64,000 bases of DNA from Plotosus lineatus (lineage: Eukaryota; Chordata; Actinopteri; Siluriformes; Plotosidae), in NCBI GenBank assembly GCA_024760905.1, contig CM045745.1, positions 3,470,282-3,534,281 of the forward strand. The letters are read 5' to 3'. Made by a program: the position numbers and the translations under genes. The notes beneath the pieces were generated by a model. It searched no databases. It saw only the letters and a program-made list of their open reading frames with translations, and was not told where the DNA came from. Numbering within the stretch: the stretch's first letter is position 1; the number at the start of each line of letters is the position of its first letter. This document shows, piece after piece, positions 1 through 11,097 of the stretch.

Positions 1-2170
1 CATTCTGATCTTCTCTAGGGACCAAGACGAACATCTCCGCCACGCGAGGATGGTCCTGAAGAGGCTCCGGGAGAATAGATTGTTCGTGAAGGCAGAAAAG
101 TGGGAGTTCCGTGTCCCCTTAGTCTCGTTCCTGGGGTTCATCGTGGAGAAGGGGCAGATAGGACCTGATCCAGCGAAAGTAAAGGCAGTGGCGGAGTGGC
201 CGACTAGCGGAAACAGCTGCAGAGGTTCCTGGGGTTTGTGAACTTCTACCGCCGGTTCGTGGGGACTACAGCCGCCTAGCAGCCCCCCCCACACACAGTT
301 GACATCACCCAAGACCCCTGCCAGTGGTCTCCAAGTGCCCAAGCAGCGTCTGACAACCTGAAGGTGAAATTCGTCCACGCGCCCGTACTGATCCACCCGG
401 ACCCCAAGCTGCAGTTCGTGGTGGAAGTCGACGCCTCGAACTCAGGGGTGGGGGCGGTCCTCTCCCAACAGTACCCCACAGCCCAGAAGCTCCACCCATG
501 TGCCTTCTTCTCCCGTCTCCTGACCCCAGCGGAACGGAATTATGATGTTGGGAATTGCGAGCTTCTGGCGGTGGTCTTGGCGCTCCAGGAGTGGAGGCAC
601 TGGCTGGAAGGAGCGACTCACCCTTTCGTGGTCTAGACCGACTATAAGAATCTGTCCTACCTCCGGACGGCCAAGAGGTTGAACTCCCGTCAGGCACGAT
701 GGTCACTCTACTTGGGGAGGTTCGACTTCATGCTGACCTACCGACCAGGCTCCCGGAATACTAAGCCAGATGCTCTCTCCAGGCAGTTCTCCTCGGGTGA
801 AGACTCTACCATCCTGCCCTCCTCCTGTGTACTCGGAGCAGCCCAATGGGAGATAGAATGACTAGTTCGGGATGCCCATCAGGGGGAACCGGAGCCCGTC
901 GGGTACCCCCAAGGCCGACTATATGTTCCCCCGCCAGCCAGAACCCCAGCACTCCAGTGGGCCCACGCCTGCCACCCCGGAGCCCGCTGAACTCTCTTCC
1001 TGCTCCGTCAACGCTTCTGGTGGCCAACGATGGCAGCCGACACTAGGGAATTTGTGCGAGCTTGCATCACCTGTGCCCGGAGCAAGTCCTCCCATTGTGC
1101 GCCCATGGGTCACCTCCAACCCTTACCCGTTCCCCATCGCCCCTGGTCGCACATTGCGGTGGATTTCATCACCGGGTTACCCCCGTCCGAGGGCAACACT
1201 GTCATCCTGACAATAGTGGACCGGTTCTCCAAGGCGGTCCATTTTGTTGCCCTACCCAAACTCCCCTCCGCAATGGACACAGCGGGTCTTCTGATCCAAC
1301 ACGTCTTCCCCCTCCACGGCATCCCCCAGGACATCGTGTCAGACCGGGGCCCCCAGTTTGCATCCAGAGTTTGGAAGGCGTTCTGCGACACCTTGGGAGT
1401 CTCCTGCAGCTTGACCTCCGGTTACCACCCTCAGTCAAACGGACAGGCGGAACGTGGGAACCAAAGCCTCGGGTCTTTCCGACGCTGCGTCGCCTCCTGC
1501 CTCCCAGCCTCCCAGCCTCCTGGGCCACACACCTCCCATGGATAGAATACGCACACAATTTGCTGATCTGCACTGCCACCGGGATGTCACCCTTCATGGT
1601 GATCAATGGGTTCCAGCCCCCCCTGTTCCCCAGCCAGGAGGTCGAAGTGGCCGTCCCATCAATCCAGGCACAGTTTTACAGAGCATGTCAGGTCTGGAAG
1701 GAAGCACGGGCTGTCCTGGAGCGAACAGCGGCCCGAAACTGGAGGATTGCCGATCGCCACCGAACCCTGGCACCTCCCTACACGGTCGGACAACAAGTGT
1801 GGCTCTCCTCCCGGGACCTGCCCCTGTAAGTTGATTCAAAAAACTATCTCCCCATCCATTGGGCCCTATGTGATTTAGAAAATCATAAACCCCAGCGCCG
1901 TCTGACTGAGACTCCCACCCTCACTCAAGGTACACACAGTTTTTCATGTCTTCTGGTGGTAGAAAGTACCCTCCACCCCCCCAAAGACCCCCACCCCCTC
2001 CTCCCCGACTGATTGACGGACATCCTGCATACACGGTCAACCGGATCCTTGATGTACGCAGGCGGGGCTGAGGCTTCCAGTATTTAGTGGACTGGGAGGG
2101 GTATGGTCCCAAAGAGCGGAGCGGTTGTGGATTCCCCACTCCCTAATTCTGGACCCGGACCTGTTAGATG
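1..2170 (+). pseudogene. pol: Ty3/gypsy pol remnant (RT end, RNase H, integrase, chromodomain-like)
   Basis: Positions 5-240 encode the end of the reverse transcriptase, with the conserved S-F-L-G-F block. Positions 364-636 give an RNase H-like domain ([14 protein letters not shown]), continued in a shifted frame at 679-820 ([14 protein letters not shown]). Integrase occupies about 950-1545: the C-x2-C half of the zinc-binding region is at about 1062-1080, followed by the catalytic acidic residues in V-D-F, S-D-R-G and A-E-R-G contexts. The integrase C-terminal part continues at 1545-1830 in another frame. At 2030-2170 a Y-x-V-D-W-E-G-Y-G block resembles a chromodomain, which in this family helps target integration to chromatin. 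Several frameshifts and stops rule out function. Confidence 0.8.
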
Positions 2171-2238
2171 AATTCTATTGCCAGTTCCTGGACAATCTGG
2201 TCGGACGCCAGGTGGCACCCCTTAAAGGGATGTGGTAC

Positions 2239-2581
2239 TGTCATGGTCTGTGCTGGCTGGCGAACTAACCTTTCCTTAATTCATTGCAAGCGCTGGCGAG
2301 GGGCGTGGCGGTTGTTGGTAGATGAGTTTCCGAGCTGAGCGCACCTGGTCCTAATCTGCAATCAGCGGCAGCCAGTGATAAAATGGAGCAGCATGCTCCC
2401 CTCTGCTGTCAGAAGATTGGCTTCAGTGACTCTGCTCCTCGACATTCTCTCTGATCCCTGGTTCCAGTTCTCTTGATTTTCGTATTCAAGTGATTAACAG
2501 TGCTTAATGTTTAATAAATCGTTGAACCTTCCTTCGGTTTCCTGCATCCTTGGCTCCTACGCACACACTCCTGCCACAACA
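2239..2581 (+). repeat. 3' LTR of the Ty3/gypsy element
   Basis: The segment begins TGTCATGG and ends CCACAACA, giving the TG...CA termini of an LTR. It follows directly on the pol remnant and a purine-rich tract. An AATAAA polyadenylation signal lies near 2511, and a TATA-like TGATAAAATGG near 2377. Only one LTR is in the window, so its age cannot be estimated here. Confidence 0.75.
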
Positions 2582-3945
2582 AGGGAGATGTGAGAGTACT
2601 AGAGCAGATGCCGGAGGAGTGGAGGAGAAGTGTGCTGGTGCCCATTTTTAAGAACAAGGGAGACGTGCAGAGTTGCAGCAACTACGGAGGGATAAAGTTG
2701 ATGAGCCATGCGATGAGGTTATGGGAAAGAATAGTGGAAGCTAGACTAAGGGCAGAGGTCAGCATTTGTGAACAACAGTTTGGTTTCATGCCAAGAAAGA
2801 GCACCACAGATGCAATGTTTGCTTTGAGGATGTTAATAGAGAAGTAGAGAGAAGGTCAGAGGGAGCTACATTGTGCCTTTGTGGATCTGGAAAAAGCATA
2901 TGACAGGGTGCCAAGAGAAGAACTGTGGTATTGCATGAGGAAGTCTGGAGTGGCAGAGAAGTATGTTAGAGTGGTGCAGGACATGTATGAGAGATTTAAG
3001 ACAGTGGTGAGGTGTGCTGTCGGTGTGACCGACAAATTCAAGGTGGAGGTAGGACTGCATCAAGGGTCAGCTCTGAGCCCCTTCTTGTTTGCTATGGTGA
3101 TGGACAGGCTGACAGACGAGGTTAGACAAGAATCTCCATGGATTATGATGTTTGCAGATGACATTGTGATCTGTAGTGAGAGCAAAGAACAAGTGCAGGA
3201 AAATCTAGAGAGGTGGAGGTATGCCCTGGAAAGGAGAGGAATGAAGGTTAGCCTCAGAAAATCAGAATACATGTGTGTGAATGAGAAGGACCCAGGAGGA
3301 ACGGTGATGTTACAGGGAGCAGAGATAACGAAGGTGGAGGATTTTAAGTACTTAGGCTCAACAATCCAGAGCAATGGAGAGTGTGGAAAAGAGGTGAAGA
3401 AGCGTGTGCAGGCAGGCTGGAATGGTTGGAGAAAAGTGTCCGGTGTGATGTGCGATAGGAGAGTGTCAGCAAGAATGAAGGGAAAGTGTACAAGACGGTG
3501 TTGAGGCCAGCGATGTTGTATGGTTTAGAAACAGTGGCGCTGAAGAAAAGGCAGGAGGCAGAGCTGGGGGTAGCGGAGATGAAAATGTTGAGGTTCTCTC
3601 TGGGAGTAACGAGGATGGATAGGATCAGAAATGAGTATATCAGAGGGACAGCCCACGTAAGATGTTTTGGAGACAAAGTCAGAGAGGCTAGATTGAGATG
3701 GTTTGGACATGTGCAGAGGAGGGATAGTGAGTATATTGGTATAGTAGGATGCTGAGGTTGGAACTACCAGGCAGAAGGCCTCGAGGAAGACCAAAGAAGA
3801 GATTTATGGATGTGGTGAAGGAAGACATGAATGTCGTTGGAGTCAGAAAAGAAGATGCGGAGGACAGGGTGAGGTGGAGGCGGATGATTTGCTGTGGCGA
3901 CCCCTGAAGGGAACAGCCGAAAGTAAAAGAAGAAGAAGAAGAAGT
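2582..3945 (+). mobile_element. RTE-type LINE, 5'-truncated copy 1
   Basis: This copy starts inside the reverse transcriptase (P-E-E-W-R-R-S-V-L-V-P-I-F-K-N-K-G-D at about 2608) and runs to the element's 3' end, GGCGACCCCTGAAGGGAAC followed by a GAA microsatellite tail near 3935. The RT shows the F-x-P-R-K-S-T-T-D block, the L-H-Q-G-S-A-L-S-P block and the catalytic F-A-D-D box at about 3150. It is interrupted by a stop at 2845 and frameshifts near 3490 and 3750. The same family recurs at least seven times in the window and is the dominant repeat. Confidence 0.85.
2590..3905 (+). pseudogene. RTE-type LINE reverse transcriptase remnant
   Basis: Fragments at 2590-2847, 2881-3504 and 3486-3755 together cover most of the RT and the C-terminal region with the L-R-W-F-G-H-V-Q-R-R block that is common in RTE-like fish LINEs and is often misannotated as a host gene. 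The protein would copy element RNA at nicked target DNA. In-frame stops and frame changes make it a pseudogene. The assignment rests on motif order and repeated occurrence here; the exact family name is not claimed. Confidence 0.8.
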
Positions 3946-4063
3946 GAAGTTACATGAAAGTAGTTGGAGAAAGAGTAGAAGATGCAGAGGCAGATGGAAA
4001 TGGAGGCAGATGATTCGCTGTGGCGACCTGTGAAGGGAGCAGCCAAAAGGAAAAGAAGAAGAT
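3946..4063 (+). mobile_element. Second, very short RTE LINE 3' end
   Basis: Directly after the GAA tail of the previous copy, a second 3' terminal piece begins (about 3965, GGAGAAAGAGTAGAAGATGC) and ends at 4062 with GGAGCAGCCAAAAGG and another GAA-rich tail. It holds only the last roughly 100 bases of the family. It is either a separate 5'-truncated insertion or a local duplication of the end. Confidence 0.7.
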
Positions 4064-4699
4064 TATATTATATTCTATTATATTTGTATACATTACTGCT
4101 TTTAACAGTTGATATTATAGAAAAGCAACTTTACATAGTACAACAAATTTGGCAAAGGATTTAAACTTATTATTTTCAACATTTCTTTATAAACCTTATC
4201 ACGATATTTCTAGTGAGCAAGCGTGTGTCAATGGTAACAAGAGAAAACTCCTTCAGATGACACAAGGAAGAAACCTTGAGAGTCAAAAAGGAAACTCTCC
4301 TTTATTTGGGTTAAACCAGACAAAAATACAAACCATGTGACAGAGCTTTCACTATCGTTTAACATGCAGTCCAAATGGCTAACATAACTGTATGGTAATT
4401 GTGGTCCGAAATCATTTTAGTTAAAGTACAGTTTATATCACCAGCAGTGAAAAGTCATCTTTACAGTTTCTGAGTGTATATTTATGTCCATATGGATCAT
4501 CATATGCAAGAGCATAAGTGAAGGGCTCCAATGATACGACCACCAACCAACTGTAGCATGTTAGGAGAGATCACATGGATTGAATCTCAGAAATAGCATG
4601 TGTACCTCAACAAAAACAAAGAACAAGAGAAAAAGAAAGATAAATCGAGAGAAATATAGTCAAAGAGAAAGAAAGAAAAACAGAAATAATGAGAGATGG
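4064..4699. other. Intergenic stretch without recognisable gene
   Basis: AT-rich sequence with no long reading frame of convincing composition and no repeat shared with the rest of the window that I could see. Short open frames at 3982-4340 look like chance or LINE-tail shadows. Confidence 0.5.
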
Positions 4700-4716
4700 A
4701 ATGAGAGAGAGCGAGA

Positions 4717-4775
<59 letters not shown>
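4700..4775. repeat. (GA)n microsatellite
   Basis: A nearly pure GA dinucleotide run with a few interruptions at the left side; it creates spurious R-E and S-L repeat frames on the two strands. Confidence 0.95.
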
Positions 4776-4777
<2 letters not shown>

Positions 4778-4867
4778 TGCTAGATATACAGTACTCATAA
4801 CAGTGTAATGATTAAAAAGTGATAGTTTGTCCGTGGTGAGAAAAATCCGTCACTGTCGTTTCTAAAG

Positions 4868-4982
4868 AGTAGGCCATTAGATTGCCATCAGTATGTTTCT
4901 ACTGTGCGATGGCCTGGCAAGCTGTCCAGGCTGTATCGTACCCTTGCTCAGTATCGGCCTGGAGTAGGATTAAGCTAATTAA
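4868..4982 (+). mobile_element. Fragment of SINE, AATGAATG-tail family
   Basis: GCGATGGCCTGGCAAGCTGT at about 4903 and AGGATTAAGC near 4968 match the 3' half of the SINE at 5510-5850. The tRNA-like head is missing, so this is a 5'-truncated or eroded copy. Confidence 0.6.
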
Positions 4983-5127
4983 TGTTAGAATCTCAAACCA
5001 GCAGAAAAAAAAGATGTGATGGTGGGTGAGTGAGCTGCACTTTCCCTTCCTTCACCTTCATGACTGAAGTGCTCATCTAACTCCAATCTGCTCACTGGGC
5101 ACCCCGATGTGTGACAGCCCACTGCTC

Positions 5128-5130
<3 letters not shown>

Positions 5131-5192
<62 letters not shown>
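5131..5192. repeat. (GT)n microsatellite
   Basis: Two GT runs separated by a single TT interruption at about 5160. Confidence 0.95.
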
Positions 5193-5193
<1 letters not shown>

Positions 5194-5509
5194 CACTTAT
5201 AGATGAAATGCTGAAGCAATAACTTCATTTGTGGGATAAACACAGAATGTTAAAATAAAAGAAAAAATAATTCTGCTTTATAGTCCTACCTGCTCCATCT
5301 GGATGCCACACTTTTACTTTGAGATTTTGTCACTTGAAAATAACTAGCTTGTAATTAACAGCCTACAGAGCACCATAAGTATGTATTTTTCTGGATGGTA
5401 TAACATAGACACCATAAAATGATTGAATTTTTTCCTTTTATAGCCGTAAGATTGGTATTATTACAATCAGGTTGAAGTTACTTCTTAATAAATAAACCAT
5501 CAATACACT
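5193..5509. other. AT-rich intergenic stretch
   Basis: No gene, RNA or recognisable repeat seen. Confidence 0.5.
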
Positions 5510-5850
5510 TTGGGGCTGGTGGTAAAGGTGCTGGATCACTGATTCTAAGCTTGGGGGTTTCAAGCCCCACTCTCAACGGGTTGTCACTGTCACCCAAGTG
5601 CAGCTAACTGGGTTATCAAAGGCTGGCCATGTGTTTCACTGTCTATGGTGAGAGGTTGATGTAAAAGAACCATTGGTAACTTTCATCAAGAGTAGCTGCA
5701 TAGCCGTCAGCGTGTTTCTGCCCTGTGATGGCCTGGCGAGCTGTCCAGGATATACTCTGCCTTCGGCCAGAGTTGGCTGGGATGGGCACCAGCCTCCCCG
5801 CGATCCTAATTAGGATTAAGCAGTTACAGAAAATGAATGAATGAATAAAA
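5510..5850 (+). mobile_element. tRNA-headed SINE with AATGAATG tail
   Basis: The head (GGCTGGTGGTAAAGGTGCTGG and the B-box-like GGTTTCAAGCCCC near 5558) is a decayed tRNA-like polymerase III promoter. The body carries AACTGGGTTATCAAAGG, shared with all SINE copies in the window. The 3' half ends in CCTAATTAGGATTAAGC and a GAATGAATGAAT tail. This tail differs from the tail of the SINE at 35974-36316 although the heads match. Confidence 0.8.
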
Positions 5851-5949
5851 AACTTCGTTTTGATACAATAGGCTTATTAAAATTGATAACAGAAATGTTA
5901 CTGATACAAATAATCATGTGACTATTACCACAGTTAGTGATTACCTTCA

Positions 5950-6720
5950 GAACAATAACCTTCCTCTTCGATATTCTTCTACCAGTATACCCTTTATCCC
6001 ATCTCTTCACATGCCCAAACCATCTCAATCTAGCTATTTAAATTTTTATTTTCTTTGACTTTATCAAATAAGATAGCCTGTGTTGTTTCTCTAATATATT
6101 ACTTTCTAATTCTATCCATTCTTACTACTCCCAGAAAAAAATCACACGTTCTTCATCTTTGAGACTTCCATCCATCCATTCATCCATCCATCCATGCATC
6201 CTTCCTTCCTTCATTCCTTCCTTCCTTTCTTTCTTTCTTTCTTTCTTTCTTGTTAGCACTACAGTCACCAAACAATACGGCAAGCAATACAGCAATACAG
6301 AAAGCTTCCAGCCTCTTGTCTCTAGCCATTCCACCTGCATGTCTTGTTTCCTTCATTTTTTTAATACACTCTCCATTACCTTGGATAGTTGACTCCACAT
6401 ATTTTAATTCATCTACTTTCATCACCTCTACACCTAAGAGCTGCACTCTTTCATCACCCTCACTCTCATTTACACACATGTGGTCTGTCTTACTCATGCT
6501 GATTTTTATTCATCCTCTCTCCAGTGCATTCTGTCACCACTCCTCTCCACCTGTTCCCTGCTCTCATTACAGATCACAGTGTCATTTGCCATAGTCTACT
6601 ACACCATAGTATAGCAGACTTCTTTAGTCAACCATGGAGGGATTGCATCAAGGATCAGCATTAAGCAGTTTTATGTTTACAATAGTGCTCAGTGCTGATC
6701 TTTGATGCAATCCTACCGCT
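5950..6720 (-). mobile_element. Old, diverged RTE LINE relic with nested microsatellite
   Basis: On the minus strand, fragments resembling the M-R-W-F-G-H-V block (about 6028-5985) and the M-C-V-N-E-x-E block (about 6480) are more diverged than the other RTE copies here. The element is split by a CATC/CTTC/CTTT microsatellite at 6170-6250. Near 6640-6715 the L-H-Q-G-S segment appears first on the plus strand and then on the minus strand, giving an inverted junction. Confidence 0.65.
6170..6252. repeat. (CATC)n/(CTTC)n/(CTTT)n microsatellite
   Basis: Compound tetranucleotide repeat lying inside the RTE relic. Confidence 0.95.
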
Positions 6721-6995
6721 ACCTTGAACCAGTCTGTCCAGCACGTTCATTGTTTTATAGCAATCATTACTAACCTGGACCTTGACTGTATAAACAATCT
6801 TCCTTGAATCTGCACGTTTGATTTGATATAGGTTCACACTGAATGCTCTTTCTGATGTAGCTCTCCCCTTTATAAATAAAGGCATGGGACCCACAATGAG
6901 AACACACTGGAGAGTGTAAAATCAAATTCAGTGGAATCAACATGACAGTGTAGTCAGTATTAGTATGTTTATTAAGTTCTCACATGATTTTAATA

Positions 6996-9187
6996 CAGCG
7001 CTTCTCAATTATTTTCTGTCACCCCCCCCTCCAGGAAGAGGAACCCCCCCCCCCCCCCCAAATAGGGTTATTTGTCTAAAAATTGTTATAAGTAATCCTC
7101 TGAATAACATTGTATCCTTATTAACATAATAAATCCTTATTATCAATATGGAATACAAAGAAATGAAGAAATGTAGATCAACTTCCAACAAATAATAACT
7201 TTAGTAACATTTTTTTTGTCTTTAAACAAAAAGATTTAAAGTGCATCAATTTGCCTGAAATAAAAAAGGATCTTTATTTAAACTGTAAACATTTTTTGAC
7301 CAACAATTTGAACCATTTGATACTGAAAAAAATGTAATAAAATTAATAAATAATAATAAATTCAAATTGATCAGCAATATTAACTCAGGTGCACAATATA
7401 TAAAACACTTTAACCTACAAAACAAAAATGAATAAAACAATTCTTCTTCTTCTTCTTCTTCTTCTTCTTATTATTATAAAAATGATGAAGTCCAGATTAA
7501 TGGCAATAATGAGCACATTTCGCAGTGCACAGCTTTTCGAAGCCGGGTTTAAAGCTCGATACTGAACTCTGTGCTCCTGCTCAATGCTGAACTGGGACCT
7601 GCACTTATTTTCACAGCGCGTCATCCAGCATGATAGAGACCATGTGTGCTGCAGGTAGGATCAGTTCCTCTGCTCTGCTGTGGGCTTTTCTGCACTGAGC
7701 AATTTGGTACTCCACCTTATCTGATGCTAACAGAGATCGCTGGTTTGCTGGAGTAGCATTCACAAATCGGGATGGCTGTTGGCGATACTCGGAGCGTTTT
7801 CGCTGAAAAAACTCCCACGACTCATGTGATCGAGGTGTTATGTCTTTAAGTGACGCCTTAATTTATTTGGGTTCATGCTGTCTGCTACCAATGTTGTCAG
7901 GCACAGTAAACACAGCGGTCTTTCCTCGTTTATCACCGCAGCACAGTGAAGCTGAGTGCTACATCCGCTTCATCATACCCCCTCAACTTAACGTTCAGGA
8001 AACTTTTGTTTCTCTCACTGTCGCCGTCTCTCTCCGCCTCTCTTTCCGTCCCTGTTAAAAATTTCCATGGTAGGTTCAATGACGTAGAAGAAAACCTAGA
8101 CTGCGCACTCTGCATACATTATGTATGCCGCCATAGTCAATATGCTCTGACTTCCGGTAAGGGCAAAAAGCATGGTAAACGTACACACATTGTTATGGAA
8201 AATGATGCGATAAATCTAAATACTTCGGATGTTTTGGATCCCTAGAGACATGAATATAATCTAAACATTTGCAGCATGCCCAGGAAGGTTTGGAAGATAC
8301 TTCGACACATAATAGGAGGTACACACCTTAATAATATTCGCCATGCCAAACATGTCAACTGCCACACCCACATCTCTTGTCTTAGTATAGTGTAGCAGGG
8401 ATTTCAATTGATATATTCCACAAATTACAAGGAATTTTTCAGACACTTTTTGTATAAGAGGATGAAAAATCTCAGAAAAATTATCAATATATTCCACACA
8501 AGTATCGCTCTCAGGTTCAGAAATCAATCATCTGAGGCATGTACGTTAGTTTTATTCGCTTAATGTTAGAACAAAGAGCTCCCAAGGGGAATCAGAACCT
8601 GCAGCTTGTCCCCAGAACTTGAGAGATGAAGATATACAAAATGGCACGACACATTTATAACCACAAACACTTACAGTTAAGCTACACATGTAATATTGCA
8701 TCATATAAAAGAGCAGTAGCAACATGATACATGCATGCTTGTTACACTGGGGCTAATAATAAAATGTAGTCAATCATAAATGTCATAAGCTTCAAGCCTA
8801 CGGCCTAATGACGGTTAAACTGAGACACACTAACTGGTGAAAAGTTACTTCTTTGTGACCACCTGCACGGTTTTGACAGCCAACAGCGCAACAAGAATTA
8901 ACCATATTTACACAAAACAAACTACACTTAACGTATAAAATTTGATGTTGTTATGTTTCTTAACGTACAATTATAAGGACGCCAAAGGATGTAAACGTTC
9001 AAATGAAATAGTACCCAAAGCAATGTTTTGCCCTAACCGGAAGTTGGAGCCGAACTTTTTTCTCTACATTATTGGGTGGGTTTATTAACTTCACTTCTTT
9101 TAACTCTGGGCACACTCTGACAGTGAGCAAACCACTGCCACCTGCTGTAGTGGATGTACAATTACACTTTATTCTAATATGGCAATA
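6996..9187 (-). mobile_element. hAT-like element, minus orientation, split by another insertion
   Basis: The left end CAGCGCTTCTCAA at 6996 matches the ends of the elements at 43719-44765 and 60417-61461. Homology to those copies in reverse orientation runs to about 8070 and resumes from about 9073 to 9187, so about 1 kb was inserted between. The internal sequence encodes on the minus strand a decayed BED-type zinc-finger context (R-Y-D-E-A-D-V-A-L-S-F-T-V-L-R, about 7980-7930). The outermost right end is lost. A (TTC)n run lies at 7441-7469. Confidence 0.7.
8071..9072. mobile_element. Insertion with inverted repeats inside the hAT-like element
   Basis: Comparison with the uninterrupted copies shows this block is extra. 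Near its ends lie inverted repeats CTTCCGGTAAGGGCAAAA (8151-8168) and TTTTGCCCTAACCGGAAG (9026-9043), which match in 17 of 18 positions when one is reverse-complemented. This suggests a non-autonomous DNA transposon. The exact termini and target duplication are not resolved. The small minus-strand frame at 8261-8527 is not recognised. Confidence 0.55.
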
Positions 9188-9274
9188 CTGCATAGTTCAA
9201 TTATTAGAATACTGCAAAGTTCAATTATCACAAGAATTATTTTATACAAGCTTTCAAAGCTCAACATTTTTTCA

Positions 9275-9625
9275 TTTTCTCAACCGTTTCATCCTAATTA
9301 AGTACACCTTGGACAGTACGTCAGGTCTTCACAGGGCAGACACATGCAGGGCAGACACACGCAGGACACATGCAGGGCAGACACACACAGGGCAGACACT
9401 GTATGCCTACTTTTGACAAAAATCAACAATGGTTCTTTTACATCCTTCCCACCACAGACAATGAGAGACATGGACCTTCGACCATGGACATGAAGAGACA
9501 TTTGATAATCCAGTCAGCCGCACCGGTTGGGGGGGGGCATTGAAAACCTGTTGTAGGTGGAGCTTTAACCCCCGACCTTGGTATTAGTAATCCAGCGCCT
9601 TATCACTGGGACACTACTGCCCATT
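9275..9625 (-). mobile_element. tRNA-headed SINE, minus strand, with internal tandem repeat
   Basis: Reading from the right, the decayed tRNA-like head (GTGTCCCAGTGATAAGGCGC, from about 9620) is followed by the common SINE body around ATGGTTCTTTTACATCC (9427) and the TTAGGATGAAACGGTTGAG tail side near 9290. Within it, units of GCAGGGCAGACACA / GCAGGACACAT repeat in tandem at about 9336-9400, not seen in the other copies. Confidence 0.75.
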
Positions 9626-9762
9626 GGGTATGACAGTCGACCAATAAGCAAATTTACTGTTGTTTTTGAGACTGGTCAGAAAGAGGGATAGATTTCTTTT
9701 TTATATACTGTACTAATCCCACAGCCGAAATTTCATCTCTGCATTTAACCCATCCTACATGA

Positions 9763-9764
<2 letters not shown>

Positions 9765-9833
<69 letters not shown>
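9765..9833. repeat. (AC)n microsatellite
   Basis: About 34 uninterrupted AC units; it starts a spurious poly T-H reading frame. Confidence 0.98.
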
Positions 9834-9836
<3 letters not shown>

Positions 9837-9856
9837 CAGTGGCCTGCCAGGTATTA

Positions 9857-10667
9857 CTTCTTCTTTTTCTTCTTTTCCTTTTGGCTGTTCCCTTCAGGGG
9901 TCACCACAGCGAATCATCTGCCTCCATTTCCATCCGCCTCTGCATCTTCTACTCTTACTCCTACTACCTTCATGTCCTCCTTCTCCACATCCATAAATCT
10001 TCTCTTTTGTCTTCTTCTAGGCTATCTGTCTGGTAGTTCCAGCCTCAGCATCCTACTACCAATATACTCACTATCCCTCCTCTGTACATGTCCAAACCAT
10101 CTCAATCTATCCTCTCTGACTTTGTCGCCGAAATCTCTGACATGGGCTGTTCCTCTGATGTACTCATTCCTGATCCTATCCATCCTCGTTACTCCCAAAG
10201 AGAACCTCAACATTTTCATCTCTGCTACCTCCAGCTCTGCCTCCTGTCTTTTCCCCAGGGCCACTGTTTCTAAGCCATACAACATTCATTCATGATAGAA
10301 CAGCTTAAACCCTGCTCCTAAGCTTCTAGCCTTGCTATCTTTCCACCTGGTCTCCTGAACACACAGGATGTCCACTTTCTTCCTCCCCATCATGTCAGCC
10401 AGCTCTCTATCTTTTCCTGTCATAGTTCCAACATTCAAAGTCCCTACTCTCAGTACTAGACTCATGCTTTTCCTCTTCTTTCTCTGCCTACGGACACACC
10501 TCCCGTCTCTCATTCTTCGACCAACTGTAGTCCAATTTCCACCAGAACTCTGTTGGTTAACTCCCGCCTCTTGTTCTTCGCCCTCTCCTTCTTCGGCCAA
10601 CAGTAGTCCAATTTCCAAAAGCACCCTGTTGGTAAACAGCACTGATGGCAGTTGTTGTTAACCCGGG
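9857..10667 (-). mobile_element. RTE LINE deletion derivative, minus strand
   Basis: The 3' end (TTC-rich tail, then GGGGTCACCACAGCGAATC) is at 9857 and the C-terminal RT region runs to about 10288. At 10286-10290 it jumps directly to the N-terminal endonuclease region (V-G-T-L-N-V-G-T-M-T-G and Q-E-T-R-W-K blocks, 10642-10290), so the middle of the element, including the RT catalytic core, is missing. Either an internal deletion or two joined fragments explains this. Confidence 0.8.
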
Positions 10668-10724
10668 CCTCGACCGATCCGATATGAAATTTGCTTTGAT
10701 AATTCGCATTCTGAATTCTGGCAT

Positions 10725-10803
10725 AAGCCAAGCCCATCTCAGGAAATAGCATGTTTATTTTAAAAAGACAGGGGCATGTTGCAAATAAGCATTAATACAA
10801 ATG
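10725..10803 (+). pseudogene. Relic of the TRGV upstream (promoter) region
   Basis: The stretch CAAGCCCATCTCAGGAAATA to GCAAATAAGCATTAATACAA aligns base by base with the region about 60-140 bp upstream of the four V leaders. It includes the ATTTTAAAAAGACAGG core and the octamer-like TTGCAAAT. No leader or V exon follows, because a SINE and other sequence interrupt it. A short continuation (TTAGAGTATACTC) is at about 11108-11120. Confidence 0.7.
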
Positions 10804-10807
10804 AGAT

Positions 10808-11097
10808 TGAACGCATGTTTGATTTGGCATAGGATTTTACGTCGGACGCCCTTCCTGACACAACCCTTAGCAAGGGACAGAAACACACTGCCGGATATGC
10901 AGCGTCTCTTTATGAAAGTCAGCAATGGTTCTTTTACATGAACCTCTCACCATAGATAGCGAGAGACATGGCCGGCTTTTGATAACCCAGTTCACTGCAC
11001 TGGGGGGACAGTGACAACCTTGTGGAGAGTGGGACTCAAACCCCCAACCTTAGGATCAGTGATCCAGCACCCTTTACTATCAGGCCACCAATGCCTG
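10808..11097 (-). mobile_element. tRNA-headed SINE, minus strand, inside the TRGV relic
   Basis: The common SINE body (AACCTCTCACCATAGATAGC, TGATAACCCAGTTCACTGC) and the tRNA-like head (GATCAGTGATCCAGCACCC, 11051-11069) read on the minus strand. It separates two stretches of TRGV-upstream homology, so it inserted into an already present V cassette. It carries the GTCGGACGCCCTTCCTGACA segment shared with RTE LINE 5' regions. Confidence 0.75.

Larger units (their letters stand above)
1..2581 (+). mobile_element. Ty3/gypsy-type LTR retrotransposon, 5'-truncated by the window
   Basis: The order is reverse transcriptase C-terminus, RNase H, integrase, chromodomain-like segment, then LTR, which is the Ty3/gypsy chromovirus order. 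The element enters from the left edge, so gag, protease and the 5' LTR are not visible. The coding part is broken by stops and frameshifts between about 240-360, 630-680, 860-1030 and after 1500, so the copy is dead. An A/G-rich stretch just before 2239 is the expected polypurine tract. The Ty3/gypsy class is well supported; the subfamily is inferred. Confidence 0.85.

Noticed and set aside
2881..3504. Host gene annotated as craniofacial-development or endonuclease-RT protein
   Set aside because: The frame has LINE RT motifs and recurs with the same 3' tail many times in the window, so it is a retrotransposon.
9759..10295. Long plus-strand frame beginning with a poly T-H stretch
   Set aside because: It starts in the (AC)n microsatellite and continues antisense through an RTE LINE; composition and position show it is a shadow.
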